Origin: Fontibacillus panacisegetis
Lineage (GTDB): Bacteria; Bacillota; Bacilli; Paenibacillales; Paenibacillaceae
Length of the DNA stretch: 64,000 nt
Direction of reading: 5' to 3'
Assembly (NCBI RefSeq): GCF_900102215.1
Contig: NZ_FNBG01000001.1
Location: forward strand, 310,001-374,000
The position numbers and the translations under genes are program-made. Positions 24,883-34,103 of this stretch are shown here, piece after piece (position 1 is the stretch's first letter; every line of letters begins with the position of its first letter). The notes under the pieces are model-generated. The model searched no databases, was not told the origin of the DNA, and was given only the letters and a program-made list of their open reading frames with translations.

Positions 24883-25755
24883 TCAACATTCCTTATATTT
24901 ATTCCAAGCATTAAAAAATTCTCTAACCGATTGATATCTCTTTTGCTTGTCTTCATTAATTGCATTGTAAACAACATTATAAAGTTCTTGGCTGGCTTCC
25001 CACTTCTCATAGGATCTATCAAGCTCTCCACCTAATAGCCCAAATGCAATGGCTCCCATATTATAAACATTCGTTCGACTATCAATTTCAGCTCCTAATT
25101 CAAACTCTTCAGGAGACATGAATCTTGAAGATCCCCAAAGCCTTCCCATATTATTGAAAAACGGTTTTCTTTGATAAAAATCGATATCGCAAATTTTAGT
25201 TTCATTATTCATAAAATCATAAAGAATACTTCCGTCATAAAAATCAATTGCTACATATCCCTTCTCTTCTAAAAATACGTGAAAATCAAGAATTCTTTCT
25301 AATGAGTTCAATCTTTGCTCGATTGATAAGTGTTTATATTTATAAAAAGGAGAATTGGGATTTGTGTATTTGGCTGGAGGTGGATACGACCAGTGAGAAT
25401 GTAGGCATTCGCCATTAAACCACTTGAAAATCGCAACATAACCACCATCAACACTAAAATGATCCAAGATTTCAATTAAACTCGGATGCTTGAGTTCATA
25501 ATATATTGGAATTGCGCCTTTCAGTCTCGATACTGCTTCAGAGGGTTCTCCTTGATAATCAACGGGCCTGGTACCAGCGTATTTAATAAACTTCTTCTGT
25601 CCTTCTCTCTCCACTCCAAAACAAATATTACCCGAATCCTGTTGATCGAATACTGCAAAAACATAACCTAACTTTTGTAGCCAACTAAAATCAATATCTT
25701 CCTTTAGTTGAAATGTTACTTCGTCAATATTGTAAGTAATAAGGCTATTATTCAT
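24883..25755 (-). CDS. Eukaryotic-like protein kinase homologue with non-standard motifs
   Basis: A 290-residue kinase-fold protein. The Lys of strand beta-3 is in KKFIKYAGT. The catalytic-loop region reads YVAIDFYDGSILYDF instead of HRDxxxxN, and the metal-binding DFG position reads KICDIDFYQR. A SPEEFELGAEIDSRTNVYNMGAIAFGLL segment matches the APE/helix-F region (SRTDVYSLG). ATP binding is possible, but the altered loop suggests unusual activity or a pseudokinase. It is a single-gene cassette. Confidence 0.75.
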   Translation of the reverse strand: MNNSLITYNIDEVTFQLKEDIDFSWLQKLGYVFAVFDQQDSGNICFGVEREGQKKFIKYAGTRPVDYQGEPSEAVSRLKGAIPIYYELKHPSLIEILDHFSVDGGYVAIFKWFNGECLHSHWSYPPPAKYTNPNSPFYKYKHLSIEQRLNSLERILDFHVFLEEKGYVAIDFYDGSILYDFMNNETKICDIDFYQRKPFFNNMGRLWGSSRFMSPEEFELGAEIDSRTNVYNMGAIAFGLLGGELDRSYEKWEASQELYNVVYNAINEDKQKRYQSVREFFNAWNKYKEC

Positions 25756-25798
25756 TTATTCCTCCTGAAAATTGATTTTTAAGCCTTGCAGAGGTTTC

Positions 25799-25944
25799 GC
25801 ATAACGTTTTATGTATTCACGAAATGACCCAGCCTTAGATAGCTCTTATCTTAGGCTGGGTCGTTTGTTGTCTGAGCTTCTTCCATGATTATACATCTGA
25901 CAACCAAAGGGCGGTAGTCCTGAAGCTTGAATACGGTGTTATGT
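25799..25944 (-). repeat. attC-like site, GACCCAGCC family
   Basis: GCATAACGTTTTATG, TATTCACG, TGACCCAGCC...GGCTGGGTCGT, then GCTTGAATACGGTGTTATGT. One inner-box change (CTTGAATA). The stop codon of the TmrB-like gene lies inside the right box. Confidence 0.9.
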
Positions 25945-26526
25945 GAAGTCTGTCGACTTCTTTGTAAAACTCTCATAATCCATAGATATTCTTGTTATTA
26001 TTCGATTCACAACTTCATCCTGGTTTAAACTATCAGTAATTATATGTTCTTCATATCTCTTATCAGATAATGTTGCCACGCACTTACTTGTTTGTAGAAA
26101 AGTCCATCCTCCTGGTTTATCCCCACGCTCATATAATCTCTTGTGAATGATATCTTCTCTAGCAATTAAACAAAAATGATAGAGATCTTTATCGATCTCT
26201 TTCAAGCCATTTTTAATATATTCAAAGTTCTGATCCTTGTATATCGTCATTGGAATAATAAGATTTTTTCCATATTTCTTTTTTACTTCTTTGACTGTGC
26301 TAATAGTTAATTTCCTCCACAATTCTATATCTTGAAAATCATCTGTTTTTTCGTTATCATGTCTTATTTCCTCAGGTATGATCTTTCTAAGCATATAACC
26401 TATTTCTTCAGGATCAAATAACATGCTATTAGAAACGATCTGAACCAATTTAGTTGCTGCTGTAGTCTTACCAGATCCAAATGCTCCGTTGATCATTACA
26501 ATCATTATTTTGGCTCCTTTGAACAT
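25939..26526 (-). CDS. TmrB-like tunicamycin-resistance ATP-binding protein
   Basis: A 195-residue protein. The N-terminus IVMINGAFGSGKTTAATKL carries a Walker A loop and matches TmrB of Bacillus subtilis, as do SMLFDPEEIGYMLRKIIPEE and NLIIPMTIYKDQNFEYI. TmrB is an ATP-binding membrane-associated protein that confers tunicamycin resistance; here resistance is inferred from similarity only. It ends inside its attC-like site. An alternative start is ATG 26505. Confidence 0.78.
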   Translation of the reverse strand: MFKGAKIMIVMINGAFGSGKTTAATKLVQIVSNSMLFDPEEIGYMLRKIIPEEIRHDNEKTDDFQDIELWRKLTISTVKEVKKKYGKNLIIPMTIYKDQNFEYIKNGLKEIDKDLYHFCLIAREDIIHKRLYERGDKPGGWTFLQTSKCVATLSDKRYEEHIITDSLNQDEVVNRIITRISMDYESFTKKSTDFT

Positions 26527-26553
26527 AATGAGCTACTATCTTTTCGACTATTT

Positions 26554-26712
26554 CACATAACGTTTGGCATTCCTGTCGTTCAAGCGGCTTAAGTGACCAA
26601 AGGGAACGGGTCGTCAGACTCAGCTGATTGAATGTATCGCCTGAAATAACTTCTCTGATATCCCTCTTGGCGATCAAGGGCGAATGCCCGCAGTAGGAAT
26701 GCTGTGTTATAC
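26554..26712 (-). repeat. attC-like site with GGCATTCCT/AGGAATGC boxes
   Basis: CACATAACGTTT then GGCATTCCTGTCG on the left, CAGTAGGAATGCTGTGTTATAC on the right. The inner boxes differ from TATTCACG but still pair with each other. This is the parent type for the hybrid arms at 2265 and 21009. Confidence 0.88.
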
Positions 26713-26988
26713 GACGATCCCTACTTCGTCGAATCTTCCCGAATATGTATCTTCGAAGGGTTGCCTCCAACATCTTCTTCTGATTCAAATCCCTGATTTG
26801 CTGGTTGGGCCTACTACAAAGGTCTATCATCAGTTATTAGATTTACTTCACAGACCTCTATGCTTTTGTTTTTTAAAGTTTTTAACTCTTGTCTAAGTTT
26901 TTTAGCTCTTGTTCAACGTCGGTTATTAGTTGTATGGAACCTAATTGTATGTACACATTGATCATCGTGCATGTGCCAGGTGGGTCTT

Positions 26989-27480
26989 TTACCCTAATGA
27001 ACCGGTCTCTTTACTTGTTTGCGTTCGATGCAGGACAAATTTTTGATGTGGTAAATTAAATTCCTCAACCAACTCATCTTCAACAAAACCAAATTTATTG
27101 TATAATGGACGCGGAGCAATTCCCTTTGAATCATTTTCTCTAAAAGTTGTTACTGAAATATCCACATCACTTGGAAATAAAGAAAGCATATCTTTCATCA
27201 TAGCTGTGGCGATTCCTTTTCTTCGGTGTTCTGGGTGGACTGCCATGCAGGAGAGACATTTTGCATTATAAGAAAATATCAGAACTCCAACAACTTCATT
27301 GGCATGCTTGGCACAAATCGCTGTTTGTCTGCTAATATTTTTAATCACCGTTTGCTTATAGCTCTCCAATAATTCTTCAGTATCTAAACCGGGAAAGTTA
27401 GTTCTAACGCTTTCAATCATAAGCATCCATGAATCAAGGTCCTCTAATCCTGCAAACTTTATCGTATACTTTTCATTCAT
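26989..27480 (-). CDS. GNAT family N-acetyltransferase (intact copy)
   Basis: A 163-residue GNAT protein. CLSCMAVHPEHRRKGIATAMMKDM contains the acetyl-CoA loop and APRPLYNKFGFVEDELVEEF the terminal motif. Substrate unknown. A broken copy lies at 16085-16426. No attC-like site directly follows the stop; about 240 bp of duplicated non-coding DNA precede the site at 26554-26712. Confidence 0.86.
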   Translation of the reverse strand: MNEKYTIKFAGLEDLDSWMLMIESVRTNFPGLDTEELLESYKQTVIKNISRQTAICAKHANEVVGVLIFSYNAKCLSCMAVHPEHRRKGIATAMMKDMLSLFPSDVDISVTTFRENDSKGIAPRPLYNKFGFVEDELVEEFNLPHQKFVLHRTQTSKETGSLG

Positions 27481-27527
27481 TTTTTTATCCCTCCAGTTGT
27501 ATATCTTCTTTTAGTCCTATTTAGGGA

Positions 27528-27652
27528 TTGTCGCAGTATTCACGAACTCTCACTGGCTTAAGGCGCGAATGCGCCGGGTCTGACGGACTTAGGCAGTGCA
27601 GGGTTGTCTGTGAATCCTCTCCCTCTAAAATGCTTCTCGCGGACCAAGGGAC
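27528..27652 (-). repeat. attC-like site, left part, split by the 7.1 kb element
   Basis: GGGATTGTCGCAG, TATTCACG and the long-family interior up to CGCGGACCAAGGGAC, then interruption. The remainder is at 34758-34797. Confidence 0.9.
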
Positions 27653-27711
27653 CGGAGCTTTTATATTAGGAAATCAAACTGCCTATAAAAATGCGGTTCG
27701 ATTAAACCGCG

Positions 27712-28160
27712 TTCTGATGGGTGCTGACCTCGATGTTTTCATACTTCCTAAAGGTGGATAAGAATGGGTTTTCCGTATCAATCCCATTTTCAAGCTCTGC
27801 CTTTTCTTCATACAAATTGCCCATAACCTTGTTGATAGCTTCAATCTGCCACTCGTAATCTTCCTGCATATTGCGGTAATCTTTGTGGGAAATCTCTCCA
27901 TCTTTCCAGTATTGATAAATACTTTGCTTGTAGCGTGTGATTTTTGTATTTCATGCCCTTGCTTTTCTTATAAGCCGCTGGGCATAAAATACCACTATCA
28001 TTGAGTTTGCGGACAATGGCATTTTTACTCATGCCATCTAGAAACCAAAGGTTCTCCGAACACTTTCCGATGTACCCCTTGCGCGTTCCTCGTTCAAAAC
28101 ACCATGAACGGGAACTGCGATATTTTGAGCGTTCTGTGGGTCTTTGTAAGTATCAATGGA
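27712..28160 (-). pseudogene. Remnant of a large serine recombinase (TndX/TnpX type)
   Basis: Pieces in shifted frames read SESVRRTFGF, then GMSKNAIVRKLNDSGILCPAAYKKSKGMKY, then KITRYKQSIYQYWKDGEISHKDYRNMQEDYEWQIEAI. These match the middle 'recombinase' domain and the C-terminal coiled coil of large serine recombinases that move Tn4451/Tn5397-like elements. The catalytic N-terminal domain is absent and several frameshifts are present. Non-functional. Confidence 0.75.
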
Positions 28161-28389
28161 TTGCTGGTAAAGAAAAATAAACCTTACATCGTTTCGTGGA
28201 AACTATTCGCCAAGGTAATAGCTCTGGTCGCCATTATTACGGAAGCTCCGGGCAAGGTTCTTGAGATCGGATTTTCGTCCAAAGGCGGTACGGTTACGCG
28301 CTCCGCGTTTATCGTTTTCACAAGGCATAAGCAATAAAGTTCAGAGGTTTTCCGCGCCGCCTATGGCTATTTGCCATTTTTAATCGCAC
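28161..28389. other. Element-internal gap with no recognised gene
   Basis: A plus-strand frame at 28104-28337 has no convincing start signal or motif. No RNA or repeat was recognised. It is probably further decayed mobile-element DNA. Confidence 0.4.
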
Positions 28390-29148
28390 CTAAATACCCA
28401 CAGCCGCCATCCCAGCGAGTACCTTTTCCACTCTCACCTCCATATCCCTGCCGCTGAACTTTTGTAGCGGCAGTTCGGAAACGATATTCCCGTCCTTCGT
28501 AAACAGAACCCTGTCAGCCCTAGCCGCGACTTTCGCGTCGTGGGTCACAAGCAATATGGCTGTGCCCTCTTTGTTGATGTCCACCAGCAGCCCCATGATT
28601 TCCTCCGCCGACTTTGAGTTAAGCGCGCCGGTCGGCTCGTCGGCAAAGAGAATCTCTGGCGCATTCATCAGGGCGCGGCAGATGCCGGCCCGCTGGAGCT
28701 GGCCGCCCGAAACCTCCGTGGTATCCCTGCTTTCAAGCCCGGTAATCCCCGTTTTCTTCATCAGGGCTTTCGCCTTCTGTGTGAGTTTCGCTGTATCCTT
28801 TTTGCCCTCATGCGCGGCGTGGAGGATGATATTATCCAAAAGATTCAAGTTTTTCAGCATAGTGGGCTGCTGAAAGACAAAGCCCATTTTTGTCCGGCGA
28901 ACATCCGCAAGCGCGTTTTCGCGGAGTTTAGATAGTTCGGTATCGCCAAATTTCACCGACCCGCCTGTAATCTCGTCCATGCCGCTGAGCGCGAACAGCA
29001 GTGTGGATTTCCCCGAACCGGACGGCCCCATCACAGCAACAAACTCGCCCTTTGCTATTTCCACGTTTACTCCGTTCAGCGCCTTGACCTGCTCGTTACC
29101 CTTGCCAAAGGTTTTCACGATATTTCTACCTGTAATGATGCTATTCAT
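28390..29148 (-). CDS. ABC transporter ATP-binding protein (MacB/LolD/BceA type)
   Basis: A 252-residue ATPase with Walker A GPSGSGKST near residue 41, Q-loop FVFQQPTM, the signature EVSGGQLQRAGICRAL, Walker B ILFADEPTGAL and the H-loop LVTHD. DEPTGAL is typical of ATPases that pair with FtsX-like permeases. The permease gene lies 4 bp upstream. With the two-component genes above it, the set resembles antimicrobial-peptide detoxification modules; the actual substrate is unknown. Confidence 0.92.
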   Translation of the reverse strand: MNSIITGRNIVKTFGKGNEQVKALNGVNVEIAKGEFVAVMGPSGSGKSTLLFALSGMDEITGGSVKFGDTELSKLRENALADVRRTKMGFVFQQPTMLKNLNLLDNIILHAAHEGKKDTAKLTQKAKALMKKTGITGLESRDTTEVSGGQLQRAGICRALMNAPEILFADEPTGALNSKSAEEIMGLLVDINKEGTAILLVTHDAKVAARADRVLFTKDGNIVSELPLQKFSGRDMEVRVEKVLAGMAAVGI

Positions 29149-29152
29149 AATG

Positions 29153-31489
29153 TTAAGCCTCCATAATATGTTTGGAAATTTTTAATGCTTGGATACCGGA
29201 AACGCCCAGTATGGTGGCGGCGACGACGCAACCCGTAATCAGCAGAGGCGAAACGAGGTAGACAAACCACGGGTTTACCGCAAAATGGAAGGTTGTTGCG
29301 CCAAAGGAAGAAATGATTGCCACGCCGACAAGCTCTCCCAGCGTGTTTGCCAGAATCGTGCCGATGATTACACCCAGTGCCAGCACGGTGATGGAGCGCG
29401 TAAGATACTGCCCGCGAATATCCGTCCCGGTGAAGCCCATTGATTTCAGTATGGCGATGGGATAACGGTCTTTCGCCACCAGCATTTTCATAAACAGCAC
29501 CGTGACCAGTAGTGTGAGCAGGACGGTTGCCCCGATAGCGCAAGCGGAAGCCATTTTGATGGTGTCCCGCATAGAGCCGAGCATCTGCCCAATGCTTTCG
29601 TCGATGCCGGTAACCTTGGCGAAGGGGAACTGTTCCCTGTACTGTGATATTGCCGCCTTTACACTCTGGCGGTCACGGAACGTGACCGCAATGCCGACGC
29701 TCAAAACATCTCCGTTATTTGCGTCAAAAATGGCTTGCGCCGTTCGGCCGCCGTTGGTGACATCAGAGTAAATCCCAGAGACCGTCAGGTGCTTTTCCGC
29801 ACCGTCAACGATTAAAATGATTTTATCCCCAACGGTTTTTTCAAGGTCTTTGGCATTGAGGACGGAGAGGGCGAGTTCCGATTCCGATTGCGGCGCACGG
29901 CCCTTGGAGTAGGTGATAGGAAAGGCGGAATAGTCACCAAATGTCATCCGCAGCTTCTCCATCGTTCCGTCGTCCGCTTTGCGATCTAACATCATGCCGG
30001 TGAACAAAGCATACTTTTCAACATTCTTATCCTCCGCCAGCACATCAGCAACTTCCGCCGCCTTCCCCAGAGCGTCCTCCACCTGTGTCCGCATCACCCC
30101 GATATTAACGTCGGAAATTCCCATGCCCATGTAGGTGATGAAGCTTTCCGCAGAAATGGTGCTGCTGATATTTTGCGGCACAATCATAATGAATGAGGAA
30201 ATGACCAGCACCATCAGCATGGTGACATACAGCTTTTTCCGGGAAAGAACATCCTTGATTCCAAGAAAGATATTCCGGGAAAAGAGCCTGTTATTACTCA
30301 GCCGGAAGATTCTCGCCGATCTCGATTTTTCCTGCGCCGCGCCGAACCGCACTGCCTGCGCCGCGGATATTTTACGGAAGCGCCGCAACATACCGTTCAC
30401 ATACAGCATGACAACCCCGAAGATTACCGTGGCCCCCAAAAGCCCGAAGAGCAAGCCGGGTAACGGGCTGCCGCTTTCGCCTATGTATAGGCGGATGTTT
30501 TGTATGAAAGGGGTTTGGAGCGGCAGTGAGGCCAGAAAGCCCAGCGCGCATGCCGCCCCCGCGATAGCGCCGTATTTCGCAAGGTAGAGCTTTTTAATCT
30601 GCGATACCCGCATCCCAACGGCCTTCAGTACGCCTATTTCCTTATAATCCTCTTCGATTTTAGCCAGTAGCGTAAAGCGGATGCACAAAAACGCCACGAT
30701 GATGACAAGGACGCCTATCAACACCAGCACGGCAATCATAATGCCGTCCGTAATGCCGTTTATCATCTTCACTTGAGTGTAAGTGATAGCGGGTGGACCG
30801 TTTGCCGGAAGCCCCGCCTCGAGATAGGCTGCCTCGAAAGCCGGGAAGGAAACATCCTCTGCCAGCCGGAACTCAATAAGGTTTTCTAACTGTCCGAACT
30901 CACGGACTCTTTCAAAATCCGCTTGGCTCACAAGGAACCGCTTGGAGCTTACCATCGCCGCGTTCATGATAGAATCCCGTAAAAAACCCGCGACGGTAAA
31001 GGAAATGCCGTGGATTGTCACCGTATCGCCAAGTGCCGCGTTTCCTTCCTGCATGTAATAGATGGGGACATAGATTTCGCCGCCTTCGGGATGGATGACT
31101 TCGCCGTTTAAGTTAAGCAGGAAGTCGAATTTTTCGCCCTGCACGGAAAGGCCGTTGTCCTGTATGCTTCCGGCAAGGGAATCGTCCCCGATGACAATGT
31201 CCGCACCCTCGATGTTGAGGAACTCCAACACCTGATAATCCTCTACGCTGTCATTAGCGTCCGCGAAGCTCCGCAACTGTTCCATATCTACGTCGCCTGT
31301 GTGCATCTGCATGAAATGGAGCGACTTTGCCGAAAGAAGCATATTGTCGATAGCGCCGTACAGGTTTACTGTCAGCGATGCGGCCAAAGCGGTCAGGATG
31401 GCGGCAACGAGGATAAACACCGTAATCGTCGCGGTAATCAGCTTACTTTTGCGTATATCGTTTTTGATCATTTTTTGATACATATTCAT
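29153..31489 (-). CDS. FtsX-family ABC transporter permease
   Basis: A 778-residue permease. Transmembrane helices lie near residue 17-40, in three around 250-370 (GIMIAVLVLIGVLVIIVAF and following), one near 420 and three at the C-terminus (after residue 640). Large extracytoplasmic domains follow the first and fifth helices. The layout matches the long, duplicated FtsX/MacB-like permeases of Firmicutes. It lies 8 bp downstream of the kinase gene and forms one transcription unit with the ATPase. Confidence 0.9.
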   Translation of the reverse strand: MNMYQKMIKNDIRKSKLITATITVFILVAAILTALAASLTVNLYGAIDNMLLSAKSLHFMQMHTGDVDMEQLRSFADANDSVEDYQVLEFLNIEGADIVIGDDSLAGSIQDNGLSVQGEKFDFLLNLNGEVIHPEGGEIYVPIYYMQEGNAALGDTVTIHGISFTVAGFLRDSIMNAAMVSSKRFLVSQADFERVREFGQLENLIEFRLAEDVSFPAFEAAYLEAGLPANGPPAITYTQVKMINGITDGIMIAVLVLIGVLVIIVAFLCIRFTLLAKIEEDYKEIGVLKAVGMRVSQIKKLYLAKYGAIAGAACALGFLASLPLQTPFIQNIRLYIGESGSPLPGLLFGLLGATVIFGVVMLYVNGMLRRFRKISAAQAVRFGAAQEKSRSARIFRLSNNRLFSRNIFLGIKDVLSRKKLYVTMLMVLVISSFIMIVPQNISSTISAESFITYMGMGISDVNIGVMRTQVEDALGKAAEVADVLAEDKNVEKYALFTGMMLDRKADDGTMEKLRMTFGDYSAFPITYSKGRAPQSESELALSVLNAKDLEKTVGDKIILIVDGAEKHLTVSGIYSDVTNGGRTAQAIFDANNGDVLSVGIAVTFRDRQSVKAAISQYREQFPFAKVTGIDESIGQMLGSMRDTIKMASACAIGATVLLTLLVTVLFMKMLVAKDRYPIAILKSMGFTGTDIRGQYLTRSITVLALGVIIGTILANTLGELVGVAIISSFGATTFHFAVNPWFVYLVSPLLITGCVVAATILGVSGIQALKISKHIMEA

Positions 31490-31497
31490 CCCTCCGT

Positions 31498-32628
31498 CTA
31501 TCTGTGTCCTGAAACTTTTGGAAAACTCAGGACAAACATCTTTGTATAAGGAGAGGGTGCGTCCAATACGAAAACCTCGCCGGAATGCTGTTCCATCACC
31601 TTCTTCACAATGGCAAGCCCAAGTCCTGTTCCACTGCTGGTACTTCTTGAATCACTGCCGGAAACAAAAGGCTCGAACAGATTCCCGGCGATGGCCTCCG
31701 GGATAGCCGCTCCGTTATCGGCAATTTGTATCTCAATACGGCCGGGTTCATCCGTCAGCCCCACGGACAATAAGCTGCCCACCGGGTTATGGCGGATTGC
31801 GTTTGTCAGCAGATTGCCAATAGCTCGGTTGGTTTCTAACGAATCCGCCATGTAAAATACGGGATTGTCCGGCAACCGCAGCTCCAAACTCATCTGCTTG
31901 TTTTCGATTTCACCAAACAAAGTGGCGCAAGATACGCGAAGCAGCTCTACAAGGTCAACCTTCGCAAAATTCATCCGGTATTGCGGCGTACCCAGCTTGG
32001 AATAGGAAAGCAACTGGTCAATCAATTGGTTCATCTGCCCAGATTTCGCTTTAATCGCCAGATGGTATTCCCGCTGTTTGTCCGGTTCCTCCACCATACC
32101 GCTTGCCAAGGCTTGTGCGTATCCGGAAATCGTTGTCATGGGAGTTTTCAAGTCATGGGCAATGTGCGAGAAAAGCCGTATCCTCTCATTTTCCATTGTC
32201 ATTCGCTTTTCTTCGGAGTCTTTCAGCTTTCGCGCCATAAAGTTAAAAGCATCCCGCATTTCCCCAAATTCCGTTTCTGTTTCGAAGTCCAGCGTAGTGT
32301 TCAAATAGCCGGCTGTAACCGCCTTGAAACCTTCTTCCATTTTCTGTACGGGTTCCATGATTTTCCTGTTGATTCCGCGCCCAAAAAGGACAATTCCTAT
32401 AAAATATACCGCAACTGTGATAAGATTCCAGAAAACGGAAAGCGTGATTTGAAGGGTTTCCGTCCCCTCGGTCAGAGGGGAAGACGCCAGTTCCGAGAAG
32501 TTCATCCCGTTATTCAATGTAAACAGACTGAATAAAAACTCCAATGCCAGAAGAGTCAGTGCAATTCCGATGGTATAGCCTATGAATCTGCGCATGATGA
32601 CTCTTTTGAAACTGCGCTTTTTCTTCAT
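31498..32628 (-). CDS. Sensor histidine kinase
   Basis: A 376-residue kinase. Two transmembrane helices (about 14-35 and 65-88) are followed by a HAMP domain (GRGINRKIMEPVQKMEEGF), the phosphorylated His in RLFSHIAHDLKTPMTTISGY, the N box (NAIRHN) and the G boxes (DNGAAIPE, GTGLGLAIVKKV). I start at ATG 32628, which overlaps the regulator stop by 4 bp. It likely controls the transporter operon beside it. Confidence 0.9.
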   Translation of the reverse strand: MKKKRSFKRVIMRRFIGYTIGIALTLLALEFLFSLFTLNNGMNFSELASSPLTEGTETLQITLSVFWNLITVAVYFIGIVLFGRGINRKIMEPVQKMEEGFKAVTAGYLNTTLDFETETEFGEMRDAFNFMARKLKDSEEKRMTMENERIRLFSHIAHDLKTPMTTISGYAQALASGMVEEPDKQREYHLAIKAKSGQMNQLIDQLLSYSKLGTPQYRMNFAKVDLVELLRVSCATLFGEIENKQMSLELRLPDNPVFYMADSLETNRAIGNLLTNAIRHNPVGSLLSVGLTDEPGRIEIQIADNGAAIPEAIAGNLFEPFVSGSDSRSTSSGTGLGLAIVKKVMEQHSGEVFVLDAPSPYTKMFVLSFPKVSGHR

Positions 32629-33311
32629 GTACGCACCTCCAGACGATACCCTAATCCCCGGACGGTTCCAATGGATACCGCGCCGTCGCCGGGAAGTTTG
32701 CCGCGCAGCTTGCTGATGGCGACCATCACCGTATTGTCGTCCACGATGGCTGCCTCCTGCCATGCAGCTTCATAAATCTGTTGTTTGGTGTATACACGTC
32801 CGGGGCTTTGCATAAACAGTTTCATCATATTAAATTCCGTGGCGGTAAGAGGGATCGTCCCGCTGCCAAAGCTAAGGGTGCAAGCGGAAACATCCATACA
32901 CAGCTCGCCTGCCGTCAGTAAAGCCGCTACAGAATCCGCCGTACCTCCGTCATAGCGGCGTAATTGAGCTTTGATTCGGGCAGTGACCTCCAAAGGATCA
33001 AAAGGCTTTGTGACATAATCGTCCGCACCAAGGTCAAGCCCCAATATTTTCTCATGATTTTCCGTTTTGGCGCTCACAATAATAATGGGAAGATTGCTGC
33101 GTTCTCTCAAGCCTTTGATAAGCTGATAGCCGTCAAGCTCCGGCATCATAATATCGATGACAGCCAAATCAATCCGTGCGGACGCGGCATGTTTAAGCGC
33201 TTCCAACCCATTTTCAGCCTGTATCACGGAATAGCCGTCCTTTTCTATATATAACCGCAGAAGCTCACGAATTTCCTTCTCGTCATCTACAATCAGAATC
33301 GTTTTGTTCAT
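32625..33311 (-). CDS. OmpR/PhoB-type response regulator
   Basis: A 228-residue regulator. The receiver domain has ILIVDDEKEI, the phosphoacceptor Asp in LAVIDIMMPELDG, the Thr/Ser in IIIVSAKTE and the Lys in DDYVTKPFDP. A winged-helix DNA-binding domain follows (LTATEFNMMKLFMQSPGRVYTKQQIYEA; TVRGLGYRLEV). The start ATG 33311 follows AGAGGTG. It is translationally coupled to the kinase. Confidence 0.93.
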   Translation of the reverse strand: MNKTILIVDDEKEIRELLRLYIEKDGYSVIQAENGLEALKHAASARIDLAVIDIMMPELDGYQLIKGLRERSNLPIIIVSAKTENHEKILGLDLGADDYVTKPFDPLEVTARIKAQLRRYDGGTADSVAALLTAGELCMDVSACTLSFGSGTIPLTATEFNMMKLFMQSPGRVYTKQQIYEAAWQEAAIVDDNTVMVAISKLRGKLPGDGAVSIGTVRGLGYRLEVRT

Positions 33312-33446
33312 GGTTGCACCTCTCTTCTTGCTCATCATACCTTCAAGCCGTAAGTTCATTATAATTGCCCTACCTTTCAGTTAAACAGGGTTAACCTTAA
33401 CATTACCTTAAGATTTCTCCTGCAATCCGGCTGTCAATGCTGAATA

Positions 33447-34103
33447 TTAGGGACTAAACCTTATCCTATCTTTATCTGTGGGAATACCATTCACCACGTC
33501 TTGCCACTCGCCATCTTGGATTATTTCATATTTTTCAAAAGCACAAGGCAATCCTTTTGCAGTAGCTATGTCGCTGCTATCCATAAGCTGAAAATGCAAA
33601 TGTGGACCAAAGGAATTGCCAGAATGACCGACTTTACCAATAACACCACCCTTTTTTACACTCTGACCAACTGTAACCTGAATAGACCCTGTTTGTAGAT
33701 GGACAAGTGCAGCATACACATTGTCGTCAATTTTCATAATGATGTAGTTGCCAGCAACAGATTGCACGTCGTCTTTTTTGGGATCAAAATAATGCGCATT
33801 TTTGTAAGCATTATACATATCTGAACGCAAATTCGTTTTTTCTCGTTCTTTATAACCATCCGCTGCTTGGACAACGATTCCGTCACAAGGCGCATATACT
33901 TCCTGGCCCCAACAATAATAATCACTTATGGGCATCCCAAAAAGAAGATATTGCGGCAAGCTACCCCGATAGACAGGCCGACCTTTTCTTTCCCAATCTA
34001 CTTGTATAAAGTCATAAGCGTATCTTGTGCCTAATTGGTCTGTTCCGTGGCTCGGAATTTTTGTCCCCGGAGTGTTAGGAGAGAGCCATTCTCCCCTATT
34101 CAT
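33447..34103 (-). CDS. M23 family metallopeptidase
   Basis: A 218-residue protein. The zinc residues of the LytM/M23 fold are seen as His and Asp in IPSHGTDQLGTRYAYDF and the HxH motif in GNSFGPHLHFQLMD. No signal peptide is present, unusual for a cell-wall peptidase. It overlaps the TetR-like gene by 8 bp, so it may be regulated by it. Substrate unknown. Confidence 0.82.
   Translation of the reverse strand: MNRGEWLSPNTPGTKIPSHGTDQLGTRYAYDFIQVDWERKGRPVYRGSLPQYLLFGMPISDYYCWGQEVYAPCDGIVVQAADGYKEREKTNLRSDMYNAYKNAHYFDPKKDDVQSVAGNYIIMKIDDNVYAALVHLQTGSIQVTVGQSVKKGGVIGKVGHSGNSFGPHLHFQLMDSSDIATAKGLPCAFEKYEIIQDGEWQDVVNGIPTDKDRIRFSP

Larger units (their letters stand above)
26757..27652. repeat. Segmental duplication, copy B (left part)
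   Basis: This matches 15832-16610, including about 240 bp of non-coding sequence, the acetyltransferase gene and the start of the attC-like site. Similarity ends where the 7.1 kb element begins and resumes at 34758. Confidence 0.9.

Noticed and set aside
26468..26830. Minus-strand frame of 120 codons
   Set aside because: It runs through an attC-like site and the duplicated non-coding block; it is not protein-like.
28104..28337. Plus-strand frame of 77 codons in the 7.1 kb element
   Set aside because: It is hydrophobic in parts but overlaps the recombinase remnant and has no ribosome binding site or homologous motif that I recognise.
29145..31549. Several 80-150 codon frames opposite or inside the ABC permease and kinase genes
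   Set aside because: They are shadows caused by the high GC of this segment; they lack start signals and motifs.
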